Positions 26,602-35,251 of a stretch of 64,000 bases of DNA are shown one piece after another. The DNA comes from Akkermansiaceae bacterium UBA2381. Lineage in GTDB: Bacteria; Verrucomicrobiota; Verrucomicrobiia; Verrucomicrobiales; DEV007. The position numbers and the translations under genes were made by a program. The stretch covers positions 23,325-87,324 of the forward strand of contig DDSV01000013.1 in assembly GCA_002344215.1 (NCBI GenBank), given 5' to 3'. Below the pieces are notes generated by a model that worked only from the letters and a program-made list of their open reading frames with translations, had not been told where the DNA came from and did no database searches. The stretch's first letter is position 1. Each line of letters starts with the position of its first letter.

Positions 26602-27195
26602 ATGAAACACCGCCATATGCTGCTTGTTAAAGGAATCGCGGCTCTCCTCGCCTTGTGGGGTATAGCCTATGCCATTGTCGGCTGGGCGGGATCGGTCAGG
26701 CCGACCCCGGAAAAAGTGGCGGCATACATTGATGCGAATCAGCTCGAGGGGATCGATAATCCGGAGAAGAGAAAGGAGGTCATCGATACTCTGGCGACAA
26801 TGTTGAACGAACTCGAACCTTCGGAAAACCGTCTCTTCGAGGAGAATCAGGAGAATGATCCCCGCCGGAATTTTATCGAGCAGTTGAGTCCGGAAGAGCA
26901 ATTCTACTTTCTCGAAAAGCGGGTTGGCCGGGCCTTTCAGCAGATGATGCAGTCGTTCAACGAAATGGATCGCAACGAGAGAAAGCAGATCGTTGAGCGC
27001 TCGCTCAAACGCATGAAGGAGCAGAATGATGATTCGGGAGGCCTTGAGAAGGCAGACCCGGAAGTCGTTGAGAAGATCACCGACGCCGGACTCAAGGCCT
27101 ACTATGAGGAGGCGAGTGCGGAGACAAAAATCGATCTTGCACCTTTTCTGGAGGAAATGCAGCGATCAATGACCATGATAAAGGACCGGAAATGA
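26602..27195 (+). CDS. Hypothetical single-pass membrane protein
   Basis: A 197-residue protein I do not recognise. One N-terminal helix (about residues 7-29, LLVKGIAALLALWGIAYAIVGWAG) is followed by a mostly helical, highly charged domain rich in Glu, Lys and Arg (for example FLEKRVGRAFQQMMQSFNEMDRNERKQIVERSLKRMKEQN). It has no cysteines and no recognisable motif. It overlaps the following pseudopilin gene by four bases (ATGA), so the two are translationally coupled and may act together. Confidence 0.75.
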   Translation: MKHRHMLLVKGIAALLALWGIAYAIVGWAGSVRPTPEKVAAYIDANQLEGIDNPEKRKEVIDTLATMLNELEPSENRLFEENQENDPRRNFIEQLSPEEQFYFLEKRVGRAFQQMMQSFNEMDRNERKQIVERSLKRMKEQNDDSGGLEKADPEVVEKITDAGLKAYYEEASAETKIDLAPFLEEMQRSMTMIKDRK

Positions 27196-27740
27196 AGCTT
27201 CCTGACTCGAAGAACTATTCCGCCAGAGGTCTCACCCTGGTGGAGATCTTTGTGGTTATCGCCATACTGATCGTGTTGACGACGATTGCTGTCCCGACCT
27301 TTCGTTTGATGAAGGCAAAGGCGAGGTCGACGATTTGTTCCGGCAAGCTCAGGGAAATTGGAGTCGGAATGAATAACTATTTCCTCGACCACGGGATGAC
27401 CTTTCCCACGCTCGTTGCGGCCCGTGAGAGTAAGGACGAAGAGGTTCCCGCGCTGGATACGGTTCTCTTCGAATATGTTGGCGATGAGTTCTCTTTCCAG
27501 TGTCCCGCCGATCACGAAGAGATCTTCGAGAAGACCGGTTCCAGCTATTTCTGGAACAGCCTTGTAAATGGACAGAAAACGTCGAATCTGAAACTTTTCG
27601 GTATGAAGGGACATCCGTCCGGAATTCCTATTGTCTCGGACAAAGAGAACTTTCACGAGGATTTGGGAGACGGAGTCAATGTCCTCTATGCAGACGGTCA
27701 TGTGCTCCGGGAAGTGCAATTCGTGGTGGAGGGTCCTTGA
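27192..27740 (+). CDS. Type II pseudopilin-like protein, H-X9-DG type
   Basis: A 182-residue protein with a prepilin peptidase site: after a short basic leader ending in Gly (SARG), the mature part would start LTLVEIFVVIAILIVLTTIAVPTF, with Glu at +5. A helical spine and a globular domain follow. The end (DGVNVLYADGHVLREVQF) resembles the processing-associated H-X9-DG tail seen in many Planctomycetes and Verrucomicrobia pseudopilins. Probably exported and assembled by a type II secretion-like or pilus machine encoded elsewhere. Coupled to the gene before it (ATGA) and the ABC gene after it (TGATG). Confidence 0.88.
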   Translation: MKLPDSKNYSARGLTLVEIFVVIAILIVLTTIAVPTFRLMKAKARSTICSGKLREIGVGMNNYFLDHGMTFPTLVAARESKDEEVPALDTVLFEYVGDEFSFQCPADHEEIFEKTGSSYFWNSLVNGQKTSNLKLFGMKGHPSGIPIVSDKENFHEDLGDGVNVLYADGHVLREVQFVVEGP

Positions 27741-28663
27741 TGCTTCAGTTCAATTGTGTCTCAAAACGTTTCCCCGGCGCCGTGAAACCGGCTCTCGACG
27801 AGGTTTCTTTCTCGGTCGGGAAGGGACGGATCTGTGGATTGCTTGGCCATAACGGAGCCGGGAAAAGCACGGCTTTGGGAGTTTTGTTAGGCATGATCCA
27901 TCCTGACTCGGGAGAGGCTTTCATTGGTGGAGTCTCGGTGCAGCAAAGTCGGGAGGCCGCCGTGAGCCGGGTTGGAGCGATTTTCGAAGCTCCGGCCTTT
28001 TACGATTATCTTTCCGGGTGGAGGAATCTGAAAGTCCTGACCGCTTACTCGGGAGGCGTTCCCGAATCGCTGATGCGCGAGACGGTCGCCTGGGTCGGTC
28101 TCGAAAAACGAATATTCGACAGGGTCTCTACCTACAGTCATGGCATGCGCCAGCGCCTTGCGCTTGCCCAGGCGCTCCTGCCTGAACCGGAACTGCTTAT
28201 ACTTGATGAACCGACCGATGGTCTTGATCCCGGAGGGATCGTCGAATTCCGGCATCAGGTTCTGGAGTTGCGCGACAGGCTTGGATTGACGGTTCTTCTC
28301 AGCTCTCATCTTCTCACTGAAGTCGAGCAGATCTGCGACGAGGTGGTTATTCTGCAAGGGGGGTGCAAAGTCTATGAGGGAGCGGTGAGCGGATTTCAGG
28401 ATGGCCGGAAGTTTTATCGTATCGATTCCGAGAACGACAAGCTCACCCGGAAACTCTGCACCGACCTGGGTGGTGAGGTGTTCGGAGACAAGGTCGCCTT
28501 TCCGGTTGAGAAAAATCCTGCGGATTTGCTGACCGCTCTGGTAGCGAAGGGTGCGCGGCTCTCCCGCTTTGCTCCGGAAGCGGGATCGCTCGAAACTCTC
28601 TATCTTCAGTTCAGCCAAAGTACGCCGGAGTCCGGCGTCGAAACCGGTGCGCAAATCCGATGA
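27740..28663 (+). CDS. ABC transporter ATP-binding protein
   Basis: A 307-residue ABC-2-type exporter ATPase. Walker A is GLLGHNGAGKSTALG, the Q-loop segment is VGAIFEAPAFYDYLSGWRNL, the signature is YSHGMRQRLALAQALL, Walker B LLILDEPTDGLDPGG and the switch His is in LSSHLLTEVEQICD. The last 85 residues form the divergent C-terminal domain of this subfamily. The ATG at 27740 overlaps the preceding stop (TGATG); the frame is open further upstream, but that part is not ABC sequence. It overlaps the permease gene by four bases. Substrate not known. Confidence 0.93.
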   Translation: MLQFNCVSKRFPGAVKPALDEVSFSVGKGRICGLLGHNGAGKSTALGVLLGMIHPDSGEAFIGGVSVQQSREAAVSRVGAIFEAPAFYDYLSGWRNLKVLTAYSGGVPESLMRETVAWVGLEKRIFDRVSTYSHGMRQRLALAQALLPEPELLILDEPTDGLDPGGIVEFRHQVLELRDRLGLTVLLSSHLLTEVEQICDEVVILQGGCKVYEGAVSGFQDGRKFYRIDSENDKLTRKLCTDLGGEVFGDKVAFPVEKNPADLLTALVAKGARLSRFAPEAGSLETLYLQFSQSTPESGVETGAQIR

Positions 28664-29514
28664 GCTTGTTTTTCAATCAACTGGGTTGGGAACTCTTCCG
28701 TCTTTTCGCCCGTCGCCGGACCTACATCGGGTTCGGAGTTTTCCTCGCGGTGGAACTGCTCTTTTTCTACCTCTGGACGCACGAGAGAACGCAGAAAGAC
28801 ATGGAACAATTCATTTCCCGTGTCGCCGGCGGGTTTGATGAGTATTTTTCGGCGCTCACGCTTGGTTTTCTTATTGTCGCTTTTACGATGCTCCTGCTCG
28901 GAGTTGTCTTTGTGGCGCTCATCGCCGGGGACATACTCGCCAAGGAAACCGAGGACGGAAATCTCCGCCTTATCCTGGTCCGTCCTGTCTCACGCTTGCG
29001 ACTGCTCCTGGTTAAATTTCTCTCCTGCCAGATCTATACGAGTTTCCTCTTCCTCTTCGTTGGTGTCACGGCGCTTGCCTTCGGAATTCTGGAGCGGGGA
29101 TGGGGCGGCGGGATGCTGGTCTGGACTCCGGAGCTGCCGAGGGTGTCCCTCTTCGAGTGGAACGAGGGACTGTTCCGATACTTTCTCGCCATATTCGGTT
29201 TCTCCCTGATCTACCTTCCGGTCACAGGTATGGCATTCATGTTAGGATGTTTCAAGATCAAGCCGGCGGCGGCGACAATTCTCACGGTGGCGTTTTGCGT
29301 GGCTGATCGGGTGCTTTCCTCGATCCCCATTCCGGCCTTTGATCCTTATCGCGACTATTTTATCACCTCGCGGATGACGGCCTGGTTGTTCCTGCTCTAT
29401 CAGGATATCCCCTGGGCCCGGCTGCTGGAGAGTTCGGCCTGGCTATTCGGTTTCGGATTGACCGGATTTCTGATCGGCTGGATGGCTTTCGAAAGGCGCG
29501 ATGTGAAATCCTGA
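28660..29514 (+). CDS. ABC-2 family permease
   Basis: A 284-residue membrane protein with about six helices, the partner of the ATPase encoded just before it (ATGA overlap). The segment GDILAKETEDGNLRLILVRPVSRLRLLLVKFL after the second helix is the typical ABC-2 cytoplasmic contact region. The final helix ends in an RRDVKS tail. Such pairs often export drugs, lipids or copper-related substrates; nothing in the sequence says which. Confidence 0.9.
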   Translation: MSLFFNQLGWELFRLFARRRTYIGFGVFLAVELLFFYLWTHERTQKDMEQFISRVAGGFDEYFSALTLGFLIVAFTMLLLGVVFVALIAGDILAKETEDGNLRLILVRPVSRLRLLLVKFLSCQIYTSFLFLFVGVTALAFGILERGWGGGMLVWTPELPRVSLFEWNEGLFRYFLAIFGFSLIYLPVTGMAFMLGCFKIKPAAATILTVAFCVADRVLSSIPIPAFDPYRDYFITSRMTAWLFLLYQDIPWARLLESSAWLFGFGLTGFLIGWMAFERRDVKS

Positions 29515-29519
29515 TCGGA

Positions 29520-31619
29520 TTACTTCAGCGACTGCTTCCAGATCTGCATTGACCGCTGGACAACAAAAACCGTTTCGGAATAGCCCGCCCGTGTCCCGTG
29601 CAGAGAGCTTTCACTCGTATCAATGACCAATTCCCATGAGGATTTCGGTTCTTTTGGAAAATGAAACTCCCGGGTTTCCTGTCGGGCATTGAAGATGAAG
29701 AGGAGAGATCGTTCACGCTCCGAGCCGTGAATGAGAACGGAAAACGACCCGGCCTTTTCAGCCTCCCAGTCAATGGATTCCTTCACCTTCCCGTCAGGCC
29801 GGAGCCAGCAGATGTCGGGAAGGCCGCTCTCGTCGAGTGCCCGGCCGTTAAAAAATGTGTTCCGCCGGAGAACGGGGTGATCGCGTCTCAACTGCAGCAA
29901 TTTTCTGACAAACTGATACATCGCGGTGCCGTCCGGAGTATCATTCCAGGAGATCCAGCTGATTTCGTTGTCCTGACAATAACCGTTGTTGTTTCCTGAC
30001 TGCGAGCGGAGCCGTTCATCGCCGGCGAGGAGGAAGGGGACGCCCTGCGAACAGATCAGGGTCGCGAAAAAGTTCCGTATCTGTCGCTTTCTGAGTTCGT
30101 TAACGACCGGGTCGGTGGCCGGTCCCTCGACCCCGTGGTTGAACGAGATGTTGTGCGAGTCCCCGTCCGCATTTTTCTCTCCGTTATTGAGATTGTGCTT
30201 CTGGTTGTAGCTGACGAGATCGTTGAGGGTAAAACCGTCGTGAGAGGTGATAAAGTTCACGCTTGAGGCGGGAGTGCGCCGGTTGTGCGAAAAGAGATCC
30301 TCGCTCCCGGTGATGCGTGCGGCCAACTCGCCGGAGACGCCCGGATCCCCCCTCCAGAAACGCCTCACGCCGTCGCGAAATTTTCCATTCAACTCGGCCC
30401 AGTCGTTCGGGAAGTTGCCGATCTGATACCCTCCGTTGCCGAGATCCCAGGGTTCGGCAATCATTTTGGTTCCGCAGAGGACGGGATCCTGATGGATTGC
30501 CTGGAAGAATGTCGCCCGGCGGCTGTAGGAATCGATGGTGCGGCCGAGTTCCACCGCCAGATCAAAGCGGAATCCGTCGACATGCATTTCCTCCACCCAG
30601 TAGCGGAGACTGTCCATCACCAATCTCAAGGTGCGGGGGTGTGAGACATCGACCGAATTGCCGCATCCGGTAAAGTCAACGTAGTTCCCGGGGCGGGCGG
30701 GATCGGTGTGGTAGTAGATGATATTGTCGAAGCCTCTGAACAGGCAGGTGGGGCCGTCCACTCCCGCCTCACAGGTGTGGTTGTAAACCACATCAAGGAT
30801 GACTTCCAGTCCGGCACGGTGGAGGGCCTTCACCATGTCCCGGAATTCGGTCACGGGGTCGTTACCCGCGGCATAACGGGCATCCGGAGCGAAGAATCCC
30901 AGAGTGTTGTAGCCCCAGTAGTTGACGAGGCCGCGATCCAAAAGGAAACCGTCATCGAGGTGCTGGTGAATCGGAAGTAATTGAACTGCAGTTACTCCGA
31001 GATCCCGCAGATATTCGATCGAGGCGGGGTGGGCCAGACCGGCATAGGTCCCGCGGAGGCGGGGCGGCACTTTCGGATTCAGCTTCGAAAAGCCCTTCAC
31101 GTGCAGTTCGCAGATGACCGACTCCGACATGGGCGTGCAGGGCCTGGTGTCGTCTTCCCAGTCGTATAGATCCTGAGAAGGAACAAAAGCTCGTGGCGCG
31201 TGGGGCGAACTGTCCACTGTATTCATCCGTCGTTCAGGGTCGAGAGAGATCAGTGAAGCGTGGAATCTTGACGGTCCGTCGATGTGCCGGGCATAGGGAT
31301 CGAGCAGGAGCTTATGCCGGTTGAAAAAGAGTCCGGCGAGCGGATCCCAAACCCCGTCGACACGATAGCCGTAGGTGGTGTTTTCCGGAATTCCTGAAAT
31401 ACGCATGAACCAGGTATCCCCCTTTCGTCCGGTCAGGGGAATGCGATGAGTTTCTTTGGTCGGGTGGCGCTTATCAGTGAAAAGACAGAGTTCGACGGAA
31501 CTGGCGAACTGGGAGGTCACCGCGAAGTTAATGGAACCGTCCGGTGCTGGAGAGGCTCCAAGGGGGAATGGATTTCCCTCCGAAAATGATAGCGAAAGCG
31601 CTGTTCTGAAAGTCAGCAT
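29520..31619 (-). CDS. glgX: Glycogen debranching enzyme GlgX
   Basis: A 699-residue GH13 isoamylase-type enzyme that hydrolyses alpha-1,6 branches of glycogen. An N-terminal CBM48 domain (about 10-105, EGNPFPLGASPAPDGSINFAV) precedes the catalytic barrel. Motif residues are the nucleophile Asp in DGFRFDLAVELGR, acid Glu in KMIAEPWDLGNGGYQIG and Asp in NFITSHDGFTLNDLVSYNQKHN. SQGVPFLLAGDE and SGNNNGYCQDNEISW are typical of GlgX/TreX. No signal peptide, so cytoplasmic. Convergent with the ABC permease (5 bases between stops). Confidence 0.95.
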   Translation of the reverse strand: MLTFRTALSLSFSEGNPFPLGASPAPDGSINFAVTSQFASSVELCLFTDKRHPTKETHRIPLTGRKGDTWFMRISGIPENTTYGYRVDGVWDPLAGLFFNRHKLLLDPYARHIDGPSRFHASLISLDPERRMNTVDSSPHAPRAFVPSQDLYDWEDDTRPCTPMSESVICELHVKGFSKLNPKVPPRLRGTYAGLAHPASIEYLRDLGVTAVQLLPIHQHLDDGFLLDRGLVNYWGYNTLGFFAPDARYAAGNDPVTEFRDMVKALHRAGLEVILDVVYNHTCEAGVDGPTCLFRGFDNIIYYHTDPARPGNYVDFTGCGNSVDVSHPRTLRLVMDSLRYWVEEMHVDGFRFDLAVELGRTIDSYSRRATFFQAIHQDPVLCGTKMIAEPWDLGNGGYQIGNFPNDWAELNGKFRDGVRRFWRGDPGVSGELAARITGSEDLFSHNRRTPASSVNFITSHDGFTLNDLVSYNQKHNLNNGEKNADGDSHNISFNHGVEGPATDPVVNELRKRQIRNFFATLICSQGVPFLLAGDERLRSQSGNNNGYCQDNEISWISWNDTPDGTAMYQFVRKLLQLRRDHPVLRRNTFFNGRALDESGLPDICWLRPDGKVKESIDWEAEKAGSFSVLIHGSERERSLLFIFNARQETREFHFPKEPKSSWELVIDTSESSLHGTRAGYSETVFVVQRSMQIWKQSLK

Positions 31620-31838
31620 GGTTCCTCTGAAGGGATGATAGCGGGCGGCAAGATAGCCGGAAAGAGGGCTCTTTCCAATGCGGGTTTTATCGATAAATAC
31701 CCGATTTTATAACGCAGAAAACCTGCCAAAAACCCGTAAAGAAGAGCCGCCGGGCAGCGCAAATTTTTGAGGAAAAAATAGATGAGCGGTAGTCGGGTTC
31801 AGCCGTGGCTGAATCGATCGCTCACCCATTTTCAGGTC

Positions 31839-33758
31839 TTATCCCGCGATCGCTGTTTTTCGTACGGCAGGTAGGTGCTTGAGGGCTTTCTCGACAGCCT
31901 TCTCAACCGTGAGGCCGTGCTTTTCTCTGAGAATGTCGACCCGGCCATGTTCGATAAACTGATCCGGCCATCCGATCCGCTCCACAGGAGTTTTCAGCCC
32001 GGCGTCGTTGAGATGTTCGATCACTGCGCTTCCGAAGCCATTTTGGAGCGTGTGGTCCTCGAAGGTGATAATGAGAGGGCAGCGCGCGGCAAACTTCTCG
32101 AGGCAGGCGGTGTCGAGTGGTTTGATCCAGCGGGGGTTGATGAGTGCCACCGAATAGCCCAGGGCGACGAGCCTGTCCCGGGTCGCCTCTGCCATTTCAA
32201 ACATGTTGCCGAGTCCGATCAGCGCGACATCGGTTCCCTCGGTGACGACTTCGGCTTTGCCTATTTCAAGAAGAGACGGACTCTCCTTCGGAATGGCTCC
32301 GGTTCCGGCACCCCGGGAATAACGGATTGCGGCGGGGCCATCGTTGTAATTCACCATGGTCCAGAGCATGTCGACGAATTCGTCCTCGTCCTTCGCCTGC
32401 ATGAAGATCCAGTTTGGAATATGCCTCATGTAGCCGATGTCGAAGAGGCCATGGTGGGTCGGGCCATCGTCACCGCTAAGACCGGCGCGATCCATGCAGA
32501 GCCGCACCGGGAGATTCTGAATCCCGATGTCATGCACCGCCATGTCGTAGGCGCGCTGGAAGAAAGTCGAGTAGATCGTCAGGAAGGGCTTCAACCCCTG
32601 CACCGCCTGTCCGCAGGCAAAAAGGGCGGCGTGCTCCTCGGCAATACCGACATCGTAGTAACGCTCGGGGACGACTTTCTGGAACTCGACGAGTCCGGTG
32701 CCGTTCGGCATCGCCGCCGTAACAGCGACAATTTTGTCGTCGACTTTGGCGAATTTGCCGAGATGACTCCCGTAGATATAAGAATAGGTCGCTTCGCCTC
32801 CGGGAGGAGTTTCCCCGGTTTCGGTCTTGTAGGGCCCCAGACCGTGAAACTTCATCGGATTGGCCTTGGCAGGTTCATAGCCCCGGCCTTTTTCGGTGAT
32901 GACATGAAGAACGACCGGCTCGTCCTGATCTTTGAGGAAGTCGAAAGTCTTCACCAACAGCTCGATGTCATGACCGTCGATCGGGCCGTAATAGTGCATT
33001 CCGAATTTCTCAAAGAGCACATTCGGAAACAGGAGATTCTTCGCGCTGGTCTCCACCTTTTTAGCAATCGAGCGGATCGACTTCCCGGCGATGCGCTCGA
33101 CAAACTCAGCGGCTTTTTCGTGGATGTGGGAGTAGGTTGAACTCGTCTGGAGAGCGTGAAAATACTTGGCGATGGCACCGACATTGCGGTCGATGGACCA
33201 CTCGTTGTCATTGAGTACAAGAATAAACCGTTTGGTGGTCTCGGCGATGTTGTTCAATGCCTCAAAGGTCGGACCGCAGGTGAAGGCGGCATCGCCGGCA
33301 ACGGCCACGACATGGTCGTTCTTTCCGAGCAGATCCCTTGCGGCCGCCATTCCGAGTGCGGCCGAGACAGCGGTGCCGGCGTGTCCGGCCCCGTAGCAAT
33401 CGTGCTCGCTCTCGGTGCGGAGGAGAAAGCCGTTGAGTCCCTCGTATTGGCGGATCGTGTGGATCTCGTCCCAGCGTCCGGTCAGCATCTTGTGGACATA
33501 GCCCTGGTGGCTGACATCAAAGATGAACTTGTCGTCGGGTGTGCTGAAAATCCGGTGCAGGGCGATGGTGAGCTCGACAACGCCCAGGTTCGGACCCAGG
33601 TGACCCCCTGTTTTCGCGAGCGAGCGGATCAGGGTCCGGCGGATGTTCTCCGCAAGCTTCGGCAGATCCTCCAGCGGAAGCTTCTTTAGCTCAGCGGCAG
33701 AGTCGACCTTGGGTAGCTGATCCGTCGGGATTTCGGGAAATTCAAAAAAGTTCTCCAT
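31839..33758 (-). CDS. dxs: 1-deoxy-D-xylulose-5-phosphate synthase
   Basis: A 639-residue thiamine-diphosphate enzyme condensing pyruvate and glyceraldehyde 3-phosphate, the first step of the MEP isoprenoid pathway. Landmarks are GGHLGPNLGVVELTIALH, FDVSHQGYVHKMLTGR (the usual WDVGHQ is altered), the ThDP-binding GDAAFTCGPTFEALNNI...NDNEWSI, the pyrimidine domain YDVGIAEEHAALFACGQAVQGLKPFLTIYSTFFQRAYD and DRAGLSGDDGPTHHG. The GDG-type ThDP motif reads GDA. The start overlaps the end of xseB by 17 bases, the xseB-dxs order seen widely. Confidence 0.95.
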   Translation of the reverse strand: MENFFEFPEIPTDQLPKVDSAAELKKLPLEDLPKLAENIRRTLIRSLAKTGGHLGPNLGVVELTIALHRIFSTPDDKFIFDVSHQGYVHKMLTGRWDEIHTIRQYEGLNGFLLRTESEHDCYGAGHAGTAVSAALGMAAARDLLGKNDHVVAVAGDAAFTCGPTFEALNNIAETTKRFILVLNDNEWSIDRNVGAIAKYFHALQTSSTYSHIHEKAAEFVERIAGKSIRSIAKKVETSAKNLLFPNVLFEKFGMHYYGPIDGHDIELLVKTFDFLKDQDEPVVLHVITEKGRGYEPAKANPMKFHGLGPYKTETGETPPGGEATYSYIYGSHLGKFAKVDDKIVAVTAAMPNGTGLVEFQKVVPERYYDVGIAEEHAALFACGQAVQGLKPFLTIYSTFFQRAYDMAVHDIGIQNLPVRLCMDRAGLSGDDGPTHHGLFDIGYMRHIPNWIFMQAKDEDEFVDMLWTMVNYNDGPAAIRYSRGAGTGAIPKESPSLLEIGKAEVVTEGTDVALIGLGNMFEMAEATRDRLVALGYSVALINPRWIKPLDTACLEKFAARCPLIITFEDHTLQNGFGSAVIEHLNDAGLKTPVERIGWPDQFIEHGRVDILREKHGLTVEKAVEKALKHLPAVRKTAIAG

Positions 33759-34062
33759 TTTTCTGTGAGTCGCCTGAGGTGGCTTCGGTCTGGTCTCTGC
33801 TCTCCGATTCTTCGCCGAAGGGCTCTAATACGTGATCTCCGTTACGTTTTGTCCGGATGATTTCGATGCGTCCGCGGGCTTCGTCGAGACGTTTTTCGCA
33901 GACGCGGTAAAGGCGGGCACCCTCCTCGTAATTCTTGATGAGGTCGTCGAGCGGAATCTGGTCGGATTCCATCTCACGGACCAACTCCTCCAACTGCTCA
34001 AGGGCGTCTTCAAAGGGTAGATCGGACTTGATCGACGGGTCTTTCTTGGAAGGTTTCGGCAT
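33742..34062 (-). CDS. xseB: Exodeoxyribonuclease VII small subunit
   Basis: A 106-residue XseB protein, the helical-hairpin subunit that assembles with XseA to degrade single-stranded DNA. The family core is LPFEDALEQLEELVREMESDQIPLDDLIKNYEEGARLYRVCEKRLDEARGRIE, residues about 14-67. The acidic, Ser-rich C-terminal tail of about 35 residues is longer than usual. I use the ATG at 34062; an ATG 10 codons upstream is open. It overlaps dxs by 17 bases. Confidence 0.94.
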   Translation of the reverse strand: MPKPSKKDPSIKSDLPFEDALEQLEELVREMESDQIPLDDLIKNYEEGARLYRVCEKRLDEARGRIEIIRTKRNGDHVLEPFGEESESRDQTEATSGDSQKNGELF

Positions 34063-34261
34063 GGGGCTGAGAGGCGCGAAAAGACCGCGCAAACGCTACT
34101 CCTTCCCCCGGAAGCCCCGGAGTTCAAGCCTTTTTGATGGAGGAGATGCATCCGGAACCCACCAAATGGGAGGCACTTAGGGTGCAAAATCGCCTTCCCA
34201 TCATCGAGATTGCCAAAATTCGGGGAATTCGTCATGTTTCGGTCACGCGTTAACCCCATTC

Positions 34262-35239
34262 ATGAGAGCTTTATTCCTTCTGTTTCAGTTGTTTCTGGTT
34301 TCTCTCGCCGCCGCGGAGCAGACCAAACCGGCTCCAAAACCCGCCAATCTGCCACCCGGCGTCCGGATGGAGCGGGATCTTGCCTACGTCCCCGGTGGAG
34401 ACGAAGCGCAACGGCTCGACCTTTACCTGCCGGAGTTGTCCTCAGAGAGCCCGCTGCCGCTCATCGTCCATATCCACGGTGGCGGCTGGATGGGCGGAAG
34501 CAAGTTTCCCTGCCCGTTTGTCGGGATGGTGGCGAGGGGTTATGCCGTAGCCAGCGTGGAGTACCGATTCAGCCAGAAGGCGAAATTTCCCGCCCAGATT
34601 CAGGATTGCCAGGCTGCCATCCGCTGGCTGCGGGCCAATGCCGGGAAATACCAGATCGATCCCGAAAAGGTCGGAGTGGTTGGAGGTTCGGCCGGTGGCC
34701 ATCTTTCCGCCCTCGTCGGCACGGCAGGCGGTACGGGCACCTTTCCTCCCATCGGCGGAAATGAGGACCAGTCCGACCGCGTCCAGGCCGTTTGTGACAT
34801 CTACGGACCTGCCGATTTTACGACCGTAGTGAAACAGGCGGCGGAGGACAAGAACGTGAAGAACATTTTTGAGTTCAACTCGCCCAAGGACCCCTACTCC
34901 TCGCTCATTGGCGTGCCGCTCGAGACTGAGGCGAAGAGTAGGGCTGTCAGCCCGGTGACCTATGTGAGCGAAGATGATCCGCCGATACTGATCCTCCATG
35001 GCACCCATGACGCTCTCGTCCCCTATGCACAAAGCGTGCAATTCGCTGAAGTGCTTAAGGCAAAGGGAGTTCCGGTCTGGCTGCAGACCCTTCCGGGGGC
35101 AGGTCATGGCGGGCCGGTCTTCGGGAAACCGGTGGTGATTCAGTTGATGCAGAATTTTTTCGACAAGCACCTCAAGGGCGCAGACGTCGAGATTGTTCTG
35201 GTGCCGGAGGCCGGGGTGACGGTGGAAGTGCCGAAGTGA
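34262..35239 (+). CDS. Secreted alpha/beta-hydrolase (esterase/BD-FAE-like)
   Basis: A 325-residue exported hydrolase with a signal peptide (MRALFLLFQLFLVSLAAAEQ). The oxyanion motif is HIHGGGWMGGSK, the nucleophile elbow GGSAGGH, the acid Asp in LHGTHDALVPYAQ and the His in LPGAGHGGPVFG. The order and spacing match the acetyl-esterase/feruloyl-esterase-like group of lipolytic alpha/beta-hydrolases. Substrate likely an acylated carbohydrate, by family analogy. Convergent with the cytochrome-containing gene (12 bases). Confidence 0.9.
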   Translation: MRALFLLFQLFLVSLAAAEQTKPAPKPANLPPGVRMERDLAYVPGGDEAQRLDLYLPELSSESPLPLIVHIHGGGWMGGSKFPCPFVGMVARGYAVASVEYRFSQKAKFPAQIQDCQAAIRWLRANAGKYQIDPEKVGVVGGSAGGHLSALVGTAGGTGTFPPIGGNEDQSDRVQAVCDIYGPADFTTVVKQAAEDKNVKNIFEFNSPKDPYSSLIGVPLETEAKSRAVSPVTYVSEDDPPILILHGTHDALVPYAQSVQFAEVLKAKGVPVWLQTLPGAGHGGPVFGKPVVIQLMQNFFDKHLKGADVEIVLVPEAGVTVEVPK

Positions 35240-35251
35240 GGGAGAAGCGAT

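Noticed and set aside
27500..27739. 80-codon N-terminal extension of the ABC ATPase frame
   Set aside because: It overlaps the pseudopilin gene in another frame and has no ABC features; the ATG at 27740 fits the family and the TGATG coupling.
31875..33140. 421-codon open frame on the plus strand over dxs
   Set aside because: Antisense to dxs, no recognisable domain or ribosome site.
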